This document shows, piece by piece, positions 33,998 to 45,126 of a stretch of DNA of 64,000 nt. The notes under the pieces are model-generated. The model saw only the letters and a list, made by a program, of their open reading frames with translations. It searched no databases and was not told the DNA's origin. Every line of letters starts with the position of its first letter. The stretch's first letter is position 1. A program made the translations under genes and the position numbers. The DNA comes from Onchidella celtica. Taxonomy: Eukaryota; Mollusca; Gastropoda; Systellommatophora; Onchidiidae. The stretch lies in NCBI GenBank assembly GCA_963931925.1, contig OZ007569.1, forward strand, positions 73,708,118-73,772,117, given 5' to 3'.

Positions 33998-34374
33998 CGC
34001 CCGTTCAGCTATCACGACATATCACGGTTACATCGGCAGCTACAGAATAACTTCCCAAACAATTACCCAGTCACTTCACACACACACATACACACACACA
34101 CACACAAATGAAAGCAAAAAGGGCCGGTAACCAAGTGATTGAGGGCCGGGAGACAACCAGTACAATCATGTATTTCACAATTGACTCAAATATCCACACG
34201 TGACACAGGTAAAATAACAACACGGGGAGGTAATAATCCTGTTTTTGCAGGCACCTCCACTTGGCTGGAAGTTGGTTTGAGGGCGCACATGATGCACATC
34301 GGCGGCCAATTGTCTACTTAACTAATGTATGGTCTGTAGAGCTCTCTTTACTTTACGGTCTCTCTGCTTGCAGT

Positions 34375-37061
34375 GCCGGTGTAGCAGGCCAGATTATACC
34401 CCCGCCAGACTATACCCGGGGTTAAACTGGCCTAGCCCAGAATATCCCCCCAGAATATCCCCCGGGGTATATTCTGGGCTAGGCCAGTTTATACCCCGGG
34501 GTTTACTTTGGGCTAGACCAGCCTATACCCCCCCCCCCCCCACCAGTCCAGATTATACCCCCAACTTTTTTTTAAAAACAAGTCAAGACCGCAGTTTATT
34601 TCAACTTTAGTTTGAATTGTCCATTATCACTGTCATCAGATATCATATTGAAGCATACATTTTTGACTCTTGTAAATTATGATACATTTAAAAGGAAATA
34701 AACATGCTTAAAAAGCATTGATATACAAAAGGATTGAAAATCCATTGAAACTGATATGATTAAACTTTAACACTAATTTTACTTGTGTCCGTTGGTATTA
34801 TTATTGTTTTGGTTTTTTTATAATTAGTTGTCCATGAGTTAAACATGTATTGTAATTTTTTTGTTTTGGCACCACTAACATTATACTTAGTGGCAAGGTA
34901 TGAACTAATTATAAGACTCATAAGTGTAAAGTTATCTGAATCTTATTTTAATTTTTGAAAATCAGAAATGTGCTTGATATGTCGGAACAATTAGATCTAC
35001 ATACAAAGTTACACTGATGCAGAGAGAAAGGCCAGGAAAGAATACATAGAGAAAAAAACAATGACAACATTTTAACAACTGAACTGGCAGATGGTGCAAT
35101 TCCATCATCCAGCAGACATTAAATACTTCACACAAAACTAAATACATACTAAAATTGTTTCACATAATGAATTTAACCTGTCCAGATCCACTTGAAACAT
35201 TACAGAATGCTAACCAGTAATATACAACAATAACAATAAGAACACCAAATCATCTTATTTACTCTTGAAAATAAAGAGAATATAATCAATATTAGAATCA
35301 CCATCATCTTGGAATAATACAAAGATAAGAGGGAATATAAAAATGATTAAATCCACTGAGACAACAGTGCATTGCAGAAAGTAATTACAGTATGTTATGG
35401 CAAAAATTCGATGGATCATGTTGCATGAACATGTCTTGTTAGTAAATTCTTTGATAGCGTATTTGTAGAAATGTATACATTTTATGTAGCTCATGGTTTA
35501 AGGCACTGGATTAGTTTCACTCACGTTCGTTGGCATGTTGTAGTTGTTTTTGTAGTTGGTTGTCATTGAGTAAAATTTGCACGGTACTGTTTGTTTGGCA
35601 CTGACATACACTTAGTCCCAATGAATGAAATAATTAACGGACTCATAAAAATGAAGTCATTTTAAATATTTTTTGTGTGTACAAATGCACAGTTGTTAAA
35701 TCCCTTGGCAAGGGAGGTGTTAAGCTTAGGAAGGTAAAGACGGACAAGGTCTTTTTATTATTATTATTATTATTTCACTCGCGAGTGACATACCCTTATT
35801 CACTATAACACATAGGTTCAATCTTTCAAAAGCCTTGCAAACTAATCCAGTGTCTTAAATCGTAATGTACATGAAATGTATATCTTTCTACAAATAACAT
35901 ATCAAAGAATGATACTCACTAACAAGAAATACTGTTAATGTAACATGATCCATTGAATTTTGCCTCAACATGCTATAGATCTAATTACCTTTTACAATGC
36001 ACTACTTTTGTCTCAGTGGACTTACTCTGTCGGCCTACACAACTGTCAAGGCTATTTCACTAAAGCTTTCTGTCCAGTTTTACTTGAATATTTGAAAAGA
36101 TTTAACACGTTTTTTTATATATAGTTGATACACATACATTGCTGCTTATAAATTCTAGAATGATTTGTAGGCATACGCTGCCATTTTTACACTCCCTCTC
36201 ATATCTTTGCAATTTCCAAGATGATGATGATGATTCTGATATCGATATTTCTCTATATTTTCAAGAGTAAAGAACATGATTTCGTGTTCTTATTGTTATC
36301 ATTATTACTGGTTAGCATTATGTAATGTTTCAAGTGGATCTGGACAGGTGGAGTTCATCGGTAGCAAACATTTAGTGGCTATTTAGTTTTATGTCTGCTG
36401 GATGATGGAATTGCACAGACTGTCAGTTGAATTATCATTATGTTTTTTTTTTTTTTCTGTGTGTTCTTTTCTGGCCTTTTCTCTCTACATCATTGTAACA
36501 AAAAATACAATGCATGCTTTACTCATGGCCAACCAACTATCAAAATAATAATAATAATAATAATAATATCATCAACACACACGAGTGAAATTAATGTTGA
36601 AGTCTAATCATGTCAGTTTGAATGGATACTCAACTCTTTTGTATACCAATGCATTTTAATGCATGTTTGTTCCTTCTAAAATGTATCATGATTTACAGGA
36701 GTCGAGAATGTATGTATGTACACCAAAGTAAACCAAGGCTGAAATAAACTGTTATTATTATTTTCTCTAAATTGCATTATGACTTGTTGGTGTTAAGAAT
36801 GTGTTCATGTTTGTATTAATATGATATCTGATGACAGTGATGAAGAACAGGCTGAAATAAACTGTGGTCTTGACTTGTTTTTTAAAAAAAAAGTAAGGGG
36901 TATAATCTGGACTGGGAAGGTATAGTCTGGCCTAGCCCAAAGTAACCCCGGGGTATAAACTGGCCTAGCCCAGAATATACCCCGGGGTATATTCTGGGCT
37001 AGGCCAGTTTAACCCCGGGTATATTCTGGGCGGGTGGTATATTTTGGCCTGTTACACCGGC
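34375..37061. mobile_element. giant fold-back element, 2.7 kb, arms >1.1 kb
   Basis: The left arm (34,375-35,520) and right arm (35,841-37,061) are imperfect inverted copies of each other along their whole length. Landmarks pair in order: GCCGGTGTAGCAGGCC with GGCCTGTTACACCGGC, AACAAGTCAAGACC with GGTCTTGACTTGTT, CATCATCCAGCAGAC with GTCTGCTGGATGATG, CTGTCCAGATCCACTTGAAA with its complement, CTGGATTAGTTT with AAACTAATCCAG. Each end is built of alternating palindromic words (CCCCGGGGTATATTCTGGGC, TAGGCCAGTTTA). The ~320-bp loop holds a diverged repeat of arm sequence (35,525-35,665 resembles 34,788-34,960), (TTA)n and the palindrome ACTCGCGAGT (35,779-35,788). No protein of significance. Resembles Foldback-type DNA transposons in architecture. 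Confidence 0.85.
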
Positions 37062-37089
37062 TCTCTTATATCTCAACCGACTTCACGGT

Positions 37090-37500
37090 GATCTCTCTCT
37101 CTCTCTGAGTGTGCGCGCGTGTGTCTCTCTCTCTTTCAACCTCTCTCATTCCCTCCCTCTTTCTCTCTCTCTCTCTCCGTGTCTGTATTCCCCCTCTCTC
37201 TGTGAGTACGTGTCTTTCTCTTTCCCTCTAAGTGTCTCTCTTTCTCTCTCTGCAGTTGTCTTTCTCGCTTCTCTCCTTCCCTCCCTCTGCATGTGTGTCT
37301 CCGTTTCTCTCTGCGTCTCTCTTTCTCCCTCCTTCCCCTGCTCTCTCAGTGTCTTTCTGTCTTTCTCTCTCTATCTCTCCGCCTGTCTCTCTTTCTTCTC
37401 CCTCCCCGCCCGATCTTTTTGCACGTGTCTCTCTCTTTCTCTCCCCCCCCCCACCCCTCTGACTCTCAGCATATGTGTCTCTGCCCCCCCCCCTCCCTCG
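37090..37500. repeat. CT-rich low-complexity tract
   Basis: About 400 bp of (CT)n mixed with TCTCTCTTTC, CCTCCCTC and two C10-C11 runs. The resulting open frames in three frames and on the opposite strand have biased Ser/Leu/Pro or Arg/Glu composition and are not genes. Confidence 0.9.
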
Positions 37501-37553
37501 TTCAAGATGCCATTTGCGCCACATTATGTCGACAGAAGACAACTGTATTTCAC

Positions 37554-38976
37554 CGCGTTAGGGGCCGTGCGCACTATCCCAATTCGCTTGCTGCACGGTG
37601 TGCAGACGCAGATTTTTGCTTGCTTGGCAAAGAGTTTGGGGTACGGAAGACTGAGCCGGGTTTTCACCTGTTATGCAACGCATTGCGCAATAAGCCGCCG
37701 ACCTCTGTTGGAAAACTGAGCCGGTTTTTTGTTGTAGATATCGACTATGTTGTTTTCAAACTTTAGATCGATTAGCCTGATGTACCAACCCTAAAGCACT
37801 GGACCTTATAAACATGATAGATCTTTGGATATACTCAGTATGCTAACACACAACAGGCACAGTCACAAACTGACTGTGCCCGCGCGCCTAACACAACTCA
37901 ATAGGCTTGCCATGTTTTCTGGCTGTCGACGCACCTTCCCAGAGACTACAATTAAAGTCTGTCAGTTTCATGTCGGTCAAGCATGGTACCGAAAACTTCA
38001 ACAAATTGGACTATCTCCTGAGTACAAGTCTACCAGAGAAACTGCAATGTGGCTAAAATCCTTTTTTGACGTACCGGCTCTTGAGCCTAGTGAACTAAAA
38101 GATTGCTTTGCTTTTGTCATAATGGCCCAGTGCCCAGACCAGGATGATGACAAACTCACAATGTTTTCAGACTATGTATTTGACATCATTCTACATTTCT
38201 TCAACTGCCAGATACCCGCCCAGCTTGTGGACTTGTCTTGAAAGTTCCGTCAGAACGGCCAATGCATACGAAAGTTCCCATAAACATTTTGCAAGCCACT
38301 GTACATCGCCGCATCCAAACATATTTCTGTTCATCGAAAAACTCGCAGAAGAACAGCTACGAACTGACATAAAGGTCAGATCATCCTATCAGTACCACAA
38401 TGTTCCTGTGAGACGCTTGCGTGAGCGTGAGAGAATTAGGGAGACCCTCATTACTGACTACAATGAGCAAAGGCTGTATCAGGCAGAGTTTGTGCACAAA
38501 ATGGCTCTCAAGATGCTACCCGCCAAGTTGTGAGGCCCCTTTTAATATTTTTAAAACAATTTTTACCATGGTTTTAACAGCTCTCAATATAAACATTATC
38601 CTGCTCAAAATCCGACTTACACCTCCCCGTGGTGAACAGGGGGCAAGACGCATCAAGACCGTTTCAATCAGCTGTTATAATTACATGCATTTAATTCTTA
38701 CAAAGTCATCAGAAAAAAAAAAGCAAAGAAACAGTCTCAATAATTGGTGAACGGAAGAGGTTGACTAGTCGTTAGAAAAATTAAGTATCGATATGCTAAA
38801 AACCGGCTCAGTCTTCCAACAGCTTTTATGAGCTACCTTTGAAGTTTTGAACAATAGGATTAAAAATCCGGCTCAGTTTTCCCGTACCCAAGAGTTTACC
38901 GTGCTGCACGCCACGCGAAAGATTGCTTGCATTGAACAGGTGGTTAATTTTAACACAGTGCACGCGGGGCCTTACT
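37554..38976 (+). mobile_element. internally deleted Mutator-like transposon
   Basis: Inverted ends of about 170 bp. ACTGAGCCGG occurs twice in the left end (37,650 and 37,715) and its complement twice in the right end (38,803 and 38,868), spaced exactly 65 bp on each side. Outer matches include AGTTTGGGGTACGG / CCGTACCCAAGAGTTT and TAGGGGCCGTGCGCAC / GTGCACGCGGGGCCTTA. The interior carries the C-terminal part of a MULE transposase. A 9-bp target duplication could not be fixed. Confidence 0.8.
37825..38533 (+). pseudogene. MULE-type transposase, C-terminal half, frameshifted
   Basis: The first frame (to a stop at 38,239-38,241) contains CQFHVGQAWYRKLQQIGL, matching the C-x2-H motif and following helix of Mutator-like DDE transposases, then ETAMWLKSFFDVPALEPSEL and a Phe/Tyr-rich segment. 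Homology continues in another frame from about 38,205: RYPPSLWTCLESSVRTANAY, then HKHF and SPHPNIFLFIEKLAEEQL, the conserved RTNN-E-H...HPN-F-EQ block of the family. It ends at 38,533 (MLPAKL). The N-terminal zinc finger and the catalytic Asp residues upstream of C-x2-H are missing, so it cannot encode an active transposase. The frameshift lies roughly between 38,150 and 38,225. Family assignment is confident; subfamily unknown. Confidence 0.85.
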
Positions 38977-39252
38977 CAGCAGCGCCGGAAAGCTTTGAGA
39001 AAACAATTTGTGTTCACAGCTGTACTGGACAGACCCTTTGATGACCAGTGACAATCTCCATACATACAAGCTCCAAAAGCGAACAATGTTTCCAGCATCG
39101 GTCACTGTAGACAGATTCAATTCTATTCAACATAATATAATGCGTATATAATGTACTTGTCTAGAAAGTGGCTGAATAACCGAAGTGGCACTGGACTGCC
39201 GGTAGCGCATGACACTGCAGGAATGGATGTTCACGGGTGCAGGTGCTTAAAT

Positions 39253-39288
39253 GTAGGCGGGGCTGAACCTAACTATCTACCTACCTAT
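39253..39288 (+). repeat. 36-mer also present inside a palindrome at 40.37 kb
   Basis: GTAGGCGGGGCTGAACCTAA and the next 16 bases recur without a mismatch at 40,368-40,403. Here the 36-mer leads directly into the CATC/TATC microsatellite. Confidence 0.9.
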
Positions 39289-39305
39289 CTGCCCGTCTTG
39301 CCGAC

Positions 39306-39383
39306 TTATCCATCCATCCATCCATCCATCCATCCATCCATCCATCCATCCATCCATCCATCCATCCATCCATCCATCCATCC

Positions 39384-39452
<69 letters not shown>
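39306..39452. repeat. compound (CATC)n-(TATC)n microsatellite
   Basis: About 19 CATC units followed by about 17 TATC units, pure apart from the junction. Likely length-polymorphic. Confidence 0.95.
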
Positions 39453-39453
<1 letters not shown>

Positions 39454-39557
39454 GTTGCAACTTACCAGCATTCCTCCCCTCCAAAAAAAAAAACCCAACA
39501 AAAAACCAGGCTTAATGTTAAAATGTACACATCCGGGATTATTGGGGGGGGGGGGGG

Positions 39558-39589
<32 letters not shown>

Positions 39590-39924
39590 GCACCATCAAA
39601 ATCTTACAGTTTAGCAATGGAAAAACGCTGTCACTTCCAACCATCACAGTGGTAGTGGCAGACATGGCCAACACCGAGGAGATGTGCGGATTTCATTCTC
39701 GCCAGCGGAGAAAGACATTGAAGTCACACACTAAACAATCACCGACTCCCTTATCGGCTCAGTGACGGCTACGGCACGGCCTCGGTACGTCCTCGTACGG
39801 CAAACGAGGTGATGACGAGAGCAGTTTACGATAGTGGGCCTCGGACTCGGATACTGGTTTCCTGTAGGCCTACTCTGCATCCGATACCGGCGGCATTATC
39901 GATACTGAGATCTTCCTTTCAGGA

Positions 39925-40351
39925 ATGGACAGTATATATCCGTACAACGCACACAGTTCGATGACGTAGAACACACACCGGAATACTCACAGTCAGCACC
40001 AATGATCTATGTTACTGACCTTGTTAATTTGCATAGTTTTTAAAAACTATAAATCGGCTTAGTAGCAAAACAATCCGACTTCAGGTGCTCGGAGATTGCG
40101 TGATCTGCGCTAATAATATACTTGAGTGTACGTCGATCGCCAATGGCTACCCCAACCCCTTTTCGCTTGATTAGTCAATCTGACTACCGCCCATTGATAC
40201 AAACTGACTAGACCCTCGCGCCCCCAGGTCCATCTGACTATTCCACGTGTTGTCACTTTAAATTCGTGAACACCATACCAAGTTTTGTTTCAGCAAACTT
40301 TCACCAGTGGCGCTTTTTGGTAAACATGTTGCACGGATATGCACTGTCCAT
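39925..40351 (+). mobile_element. MITE-like repeat, family E, copy 2
   Basis: Opposite-orientation match to 2,928-3,326. Inverted ends ATGGACAGTATATATCCGTA and, reversed, ATGGACAGTGCATATCCGTG. Contains GGAGATTGCGTGATCTGCGC and AATTCGTGAACACCATACC. Confidence 0.65.
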
Positions 40352-40423
40352 ATCCATACAACATGTTGTAGGCGGGGCTGAACCTAACTATCTACCTACC
40401 TATCCAACATGTTGTATGGATAT
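40350..40423. repeat. perfect 19-bp inverted repeat enclosing the 36-mer
   Basis: The left arm (40,350-40,368) begins ATATCCATACAACATGTT; the right arm (40,405-40,423) is its exact complement, CAACATGTTGTATGGATAT. The enclosed bases are the 36-mer of 39,253-39,288. Confidence 0.9.
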
Positions 40424-41335
40424 ACACTTCCTTCATGAATATGTCGCCAAAACCCTCTCCGCCCCGCCCCCCCCCCCTTTGTTAAATTTTCCAGCTGTTT
40501 AGTCATGTATAGTTTTAATTTAAGGCGAGTGCAGTCTGACCACTTTTCAATCTTCCCGTCGACGCCAAACTGCGTTTTCAACCATTTTACAAACTGCATG
40601 CTGTGCGCTTTGAGCTGTGTTTCCGCACGAGTAGAGGGTCATACCAACTCTCTCAAAATTGCAAAGTAGCTGGAAAAGACTGGTAGTGGTACTTGCTGAA
40701 GATTCCAGGAATCGAAACTTATCTTTTTGGTTGGTTTTTGCCCGTGTGTACAAGCGAGCCGAGGATGGAATGGGTGGTCTAATGGCGAGCATCAGGGGAG
40801 GCCACTCCAAGTGAACATGTTTAGAGATGACTTCCCCTGGGTCTGCTCCCAATCTGTCGTCAGGACGGGCAAAACCAGCGCCGCCAAAGTGCGCGGGGGG
40901 GGGGGGGGAGATGGGCTGAAGCTGTTAGTGTTATTGCGGCAGACTGGGAGAATACAGACAGACAGGTGAAATGATTTGATGGCACTCAACTGGTTTCCTT
41001 ACATGAGTGCTACTTCAATACTACTGCACTCACCACTAGGGATAATGACACCATTTTGGATGATATAAGTAGAATAAGTTGGACCATACAGTAATCCTCG
41101 TAATTATAATGTTAAACCATATAATTTTTTCAAGCGAGACAGATGGTTTAAGTTCACACAGCACAAATATAAATGCGATACAACTGCAAATTTAAGCTTC
41201 AAAACTGTTGATGTGATCTTTTCACAGCTCAATCTACACTTGAACTGTTGTCTGTGTTTTCTCTGTTTAACTAAGTACACCGTGAACAACCTATTTGCAG
41301 ATGGAATTATTCTAAAGATTGTTTTATTGAACAAT
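40424..41335. other. no gene recognised
   Basis: Unique-looking DNA with a C12 run near 40,467 and G13 near 40,894. Open frames are short and overlapping. Confidence 0.35.
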
Positions 41336-41800
41336 CTTCTTATTTACATTAAAAAAAAATATTGGCGGGAGTAATTCATCGTGGTGCAATTTTGGCCCAT
41401 TTTTTGCTCGATTCTACGGCTTAAATGACAGTTTCAAAAATCATAAAATTGATTTTTTAAAGTGACAACTAATCCAGCCCAATCACTTACGTATCGATCG
41501 ATGGTGTTAATTCAAGTTTCAGGTATTTTTAAATAAAAAGTTGTAAAAATGTCAATTATAATGATCTTTGTTTTGGCCCTCTGTGGTAAGCTCATCGCAA
41601 TGGAAACGATATTAACACGCTTCAATTCCGTGCTCGCAGTTTCCCTGTAAGACATGAGTTCGTAGTGCTCTGATGGGCATGAAATCTGTAGTAAAACTGT
41701 AGAATTATGGGAAGTTTTGTGGATCAAAGAGAGAGAGAGAGAGAGATAGAACGATGGGTTCACAGGTTTACCCGGATAATGCCGGGTTCCTCATTTAGTA
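41336..41800 (+). mobile_element. interspersed repeat family R, copy 3
   Basis: Colinear with the 43.86-kb copy from AAAATATTGGCGGGAGTAAT to CGGATAATGCCGGG. Includes an (AG)n stretch at 41,729-41,746 near the 3' end. Confidence 0.75.
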
Positions 41801-42132
41801 AAAGAAAAAAAAAACAACGACCAAATAATCTCCAGAATGCCAATTTTAAGACAGAGACTCCCTGACTTTATGTCAACTCGCTGGATTTCTTTACAGGGCA
41901 AAATCAAACAAAATCTGATACTTCTGGCGATGCTGAGCAAACACAACACCATGTAACAACACAAAAGCTGGCTCACGTGCAAATTTCTCTTCCAGTGCCG
42001 GACACAGAATAGAGATACTACCAGAAGCGACACAAGGCAAAAATACGACATCCATTTGATTACCCCGCGCCATTTTGGATGAGATCAATTGTTCGTAACT
42101 AGGCTTGCAAGTAACGATGTTTAGTGTAACAC

Positions 42133-42360
42133 CAGAGAGTATGTATTTAGAGAGAGATCTCACTTTCGCTAAATCGCGAAACTACAAGTAGGTCACGGCG
42201 GTAACAAGAATTGAAAGAGACCGTCTTCGCCAAAGACAGTATGCGTATCCGTATACTATGGTTTGTTAACATTTTTGGGTTGATTGGAACTATTCAGAAC
42301 TGTTTGTAAGCTCTTACTCCCTGTGGAAATGTGCAAACGAGTATTGTTTACCGCTGATCA
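42133..42360 (+). mobile_element. repeat family D, truncated copy
   Basis: Begins CAGAGAGTATGTATTTAGAG and follows the 12.45-kb copy through TAAATCGCGAAACTA and CTATGGTTTGTTAACATTTT, to GTATTGTTTACCGC, where similarity stops. Confidence 0.6.
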
Positions 42361-42462
42361 AGACAAGTGAAGTTGAATTTCATCCAAAATGGCGGTGCAC
42401 ATACTTCCTGTAGTCACGAGAAAAATGGGCTTCTTTGACTTCTGGTAGTTTCCTACTCTATG

Positions 42463-42803
42463 CTGCCGGCTTAACGCATGGGGTTTATGGGCTGCAGCTC
42501 AGGGGCCTCCACAAGCTGGGGGCACCCAGAGATTAAGTGAAAGTATAAATATCAAAACCTTATTTTACTTTTGCCTGCAGTATAATTTGCAGACCCTTCT
42601 CCTAAAAACAATTAGTATTGGTACATGTATACTTTTTATGAAAATATTGGTAGGTATTTATATAATAATTTATTTGACATTATGTTGTAGAAGTTGAATA
42701 AACTGATTTCAAGAATCCCAAATTCCTGCTTTTATTAATAAGTAAATGGGGGGCCTCACGCACTTGTAGCTCAGGGGCCTAAGAAATCGTAATCAAGCCC
42801 TGT
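42463..42803. mobile_element. old hAT-like remnant
   Basis: The ends CTGCCGGCTTAACGCATGGG and, reversed, CAGGGCTTGATTACGATTTC, each followed inward by AGCTCAGGGGCCT-type words, resemble the CAGGGC...GGCCC termini of the hAT-like remnants at 14.2, 53.2 and 56.4 kb. The centre is AT-rich. Non-coding. Confidence 0.4.
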
Positions 42804-43005
42804 TCTCCCCCCCCCCCCCCTTCAAGTAACCCTTTGTGTAGGTAAATAGCTCTTTTCTTCCGGGTTACCCTCTTCAGCAGGGGAAGCAGAGGGGTGGTGA
42901 TAAGAGACACGAGACACACACCCGCCCCACCCTCCACAACCCCACTGAGCTGTGAGCATAAAAAAAACGAACTTGATGGGGGGGGGGGGGGTCAGAATTA
43001 CAATA

Positions 43006-43110
43006 GGTCTAATAGCCATTGGCACTTGGATCCCTTGTAATTCCAATCCCCTCAGCTTATTTAAAGTGGTTAACATTACAAGGGATCTAGGTGCCAATGG
43101 CTCTTAGACC
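43006..43110. repeat. 105-nt hairpin, 36-bp stem
   Basis: GGTCTAATAGCCATTGGCAC and the next 16 bases pair with 43,075-43,110 (GTGCCAATGGCTCTTAGACC at its end) with about three mismatches, around a 33-nt loop. It could be a miniature inverted-repeat element or a hairpin RNA source. Confidence 0.7.
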
Positions 43111-43854
43111 CCCCTTGTAACTTACCCCCCTCAATTACTTAGTCATTCCCTGCACTCACTCTCGTGCACGTTTTGATTTAAAAACAGGTACTCTCAAGAT
43201 CAGGCGTTAAACTGTGACTGCGTTAACTGGATCATTGAGTTGACTGAATACATCATAGAATCAAATTATATAAATACGTCATTGATTATGCATTCAGTAG
43301 CCCGGAATGAATTCGTGTAAAATGTTCATTACTCGGATCTGCGTGATAATATCAGCCAACAGATCAAGCGTGATGGTTCAATGTGAGTACATACGTGTCT
43401 ACATACAACCATCCTATCTGTCTCATCTCCTGCTCACTCTCCAACATTCAGATCACCAAAAAAAACCCCACAAAACAAAACCTGTCACCAGATATATACA
43501 GATGATGACGATAATAAGATTGCCACCATTTTATCTGATTGTTTTCAAAGTATCCAAGTAAAAGTCTTCGCCATTATGCGGCAGGTAACACATGCAAGCA
43601 AACTGTAAAACTGTAACCAGCCGCCTGTAACAAACAAGTCTCTCGGGGACCACGTGAAACTCCACGCATTTTGTTGCCGTACGCGGGACTTAAGTACTCC
43701 CAGCACTGGGGACGTATTGCTCTTATTAAGTCAAAACATTTGGTATGTTTACGTGGAAAGGGGGAGTCATCCAGAACGTCCGGACACTCCGAGGGGGGTG
43801 GGAGGCTCCAGTATTTAGGCGGGGGGAGGGGCGGGGGACTGGGGCACGATAAAT
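43111..43854. other. no gene recognised
   Basis: Unique-looking sequence with a G-rich patch at 43,796-43,845. Confidence 0.35.
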
Positions 43855-44322
43855 AATCTTATCTTATTATTTAAAAAAAATAGTGGTGGGAGTAATTCAT
43901 TGTGGTGCAATTTTGCCCCTTTTTTTGCTCGACTCTACAGCCTAAATGACAGTTTCAAAAATTATAAAATTAATTTTCTTAACTGTCAACTAATCCAGAC
44001 CAATCGCTTTTGTATCGGCCGATTGTGTTGATTCAAGTTTCAGGTATTTTTAAATAAAAAGTTGTAAAAATGTAAAATACAATGATCTTTGTTTTGGCTC
44101 CCTGTAATAAGCCAATCGCATTGGAAACGATTAGTAATACGTGTTCAGTTCGGTGCGGGCAATTTCCCTACCAGACATGAGTGCGCTCTGGTGTGCATGA
44201 AATCTGTAGTAAGACTGTAGAATAATTATGGGTTGTTGACCCACAAGGAAGAGAGGAAGAGAGAACTGTGGGTTCGCAGGTTTATCCCGGATAATGTCGG
44301 GAAATTCATCTAGTTATGAAAA
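43855..44322 (+). mobile_element. interspersed repeat family R, copy 4
   Basis: Complete copy from TTATTTAAAAAAAATAGTGG to CCCGGATAATGTCGGG. It is followed head-to-tail by a more diverged partial copy. Confidence 0.75.
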
Positions 44323-44521
44323 AAAATATATCGGCAAGAGTAATACATTGCTTCAAAACAGTTTCAGGGATTCTGACATTAATTTTGTCAAGTGTCAACT
44401 GATTTAACCAATGGCTTTTATATCGACATAATGACCGTGTTCATAGAAGTTTCGGGCATTTTTTGTGAAAAGCTGTAAAAATGTACATTACAATGCTCTC
44501 ATTTTCTGCCCCCTTTGATAA
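44323..44521 (+). mobile_element. interspersed repeat family R, diverged partial copy
   Basis: Repeats the family order (ATATCGGCAAGAGTAATACA, GTCAAGTGTCAACTGATTTA, GAAGTTTCGGGCATTTTTTG, AAAGCTGTAAAAATG) with many changes, then is cut at GATAAGCC by the SINE tail module. Confidence 0.65.
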
Positions 44522-44655
44522 GCCGGCGCTGCACTGTGGCGACGACGTGTGTGCTCCAGTTGTAACTGGTCTTCAATGACACTAACGCAAATTCCCCAGA
44601 TGGGGTTAAAGAAGTACGCGTATACAAAATATAAATACATGTACACATGAAAACC
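44522..44655 (+). mobile_element. solo tail module of the SINE family
   Basis: Begins GGCGCTGCACTGTGGCGACG and continues TCCAGTTGTAACTGGTCTTC, then AAATTCCCCAGATGGGGTTA and ATACAAAATATAAATACATG. Head and body are absent, as at 16.95 kb but in the other orientation. Confidence 0.7.
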
Positions 44656-44765
44656 CAGCTTCAATGGGACAGTGACAGTGAAATTATCAAAACGGTACAT
44701 GCATCACCCAAGGGCAACATAAAGCAGAACTACATGTATCACTTCTAGACAAGTTCAAGAAACAA

Positions 44766-45126
44766 AATAATAATAATAATAAATAGAATTTCTATAGCGC
44801 ATTTCTAATAAAATTATTAGTCAATGCGCTGTACATTGCATCAATAATTCATGCATGCACTTTCCAAATCTCATACTAAAACACGCACTCTCATCCATAC
44901 AAACTTTCAGTTTCACACACATAGACGCTCTTAATCATATAACACTAGCTTATATAATCAATTACAACATCAAAGTACAGAATAGAATTTTGAAAATTTA
45001 ACAGTTTCGGAGGAAAAGGTGATGTTTTACGCTTTTCTTACAGCTTTCAAGATTCGGTGATTCGCGAATGTTCAAGGGTATCTGGTTCCAGACAAAAGGT
45101 CCAAAATAAAGGTGCAGTTCCGTAAA
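44766..45126 (-). mobile_element. 5'-truncated LINE, 3' end with (ATT)n (minus)
   Basis: On the minus strand codons from about 45,093 to the stop at 45,000-44,998 read VWNQIPLNIRESPNLESCKK, then SVKHHLFLRNC. This is the same protein tail type as at 22.36 and 30.16 kb but from a different subfamily. The 3' UTR includes GTACAGCGCATTGACTAATA and ends GCGCTATAGAAATTCTA then (ATT)n. The enzyme domains are absent. Confidence 0.8.

Noticed and set aside
33721..34050. 109-codon frame
   Set aside because: Spans both inverted arms of the MITE at 33,731-33,997.
37111..37766. Open frames up to 202 codons with Ser/Leu-rich or Arg/Glu-rich composition
   Set aside because: They follow the CT-rich tract on each strand and run into the MULE terminal repeat.
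39151..39765. 204-codon plus-strand frame with IHPS and IYLS repeats
   Set aside because: Read-through of the CATC/TATC microsatellite and an AG-rich patch.
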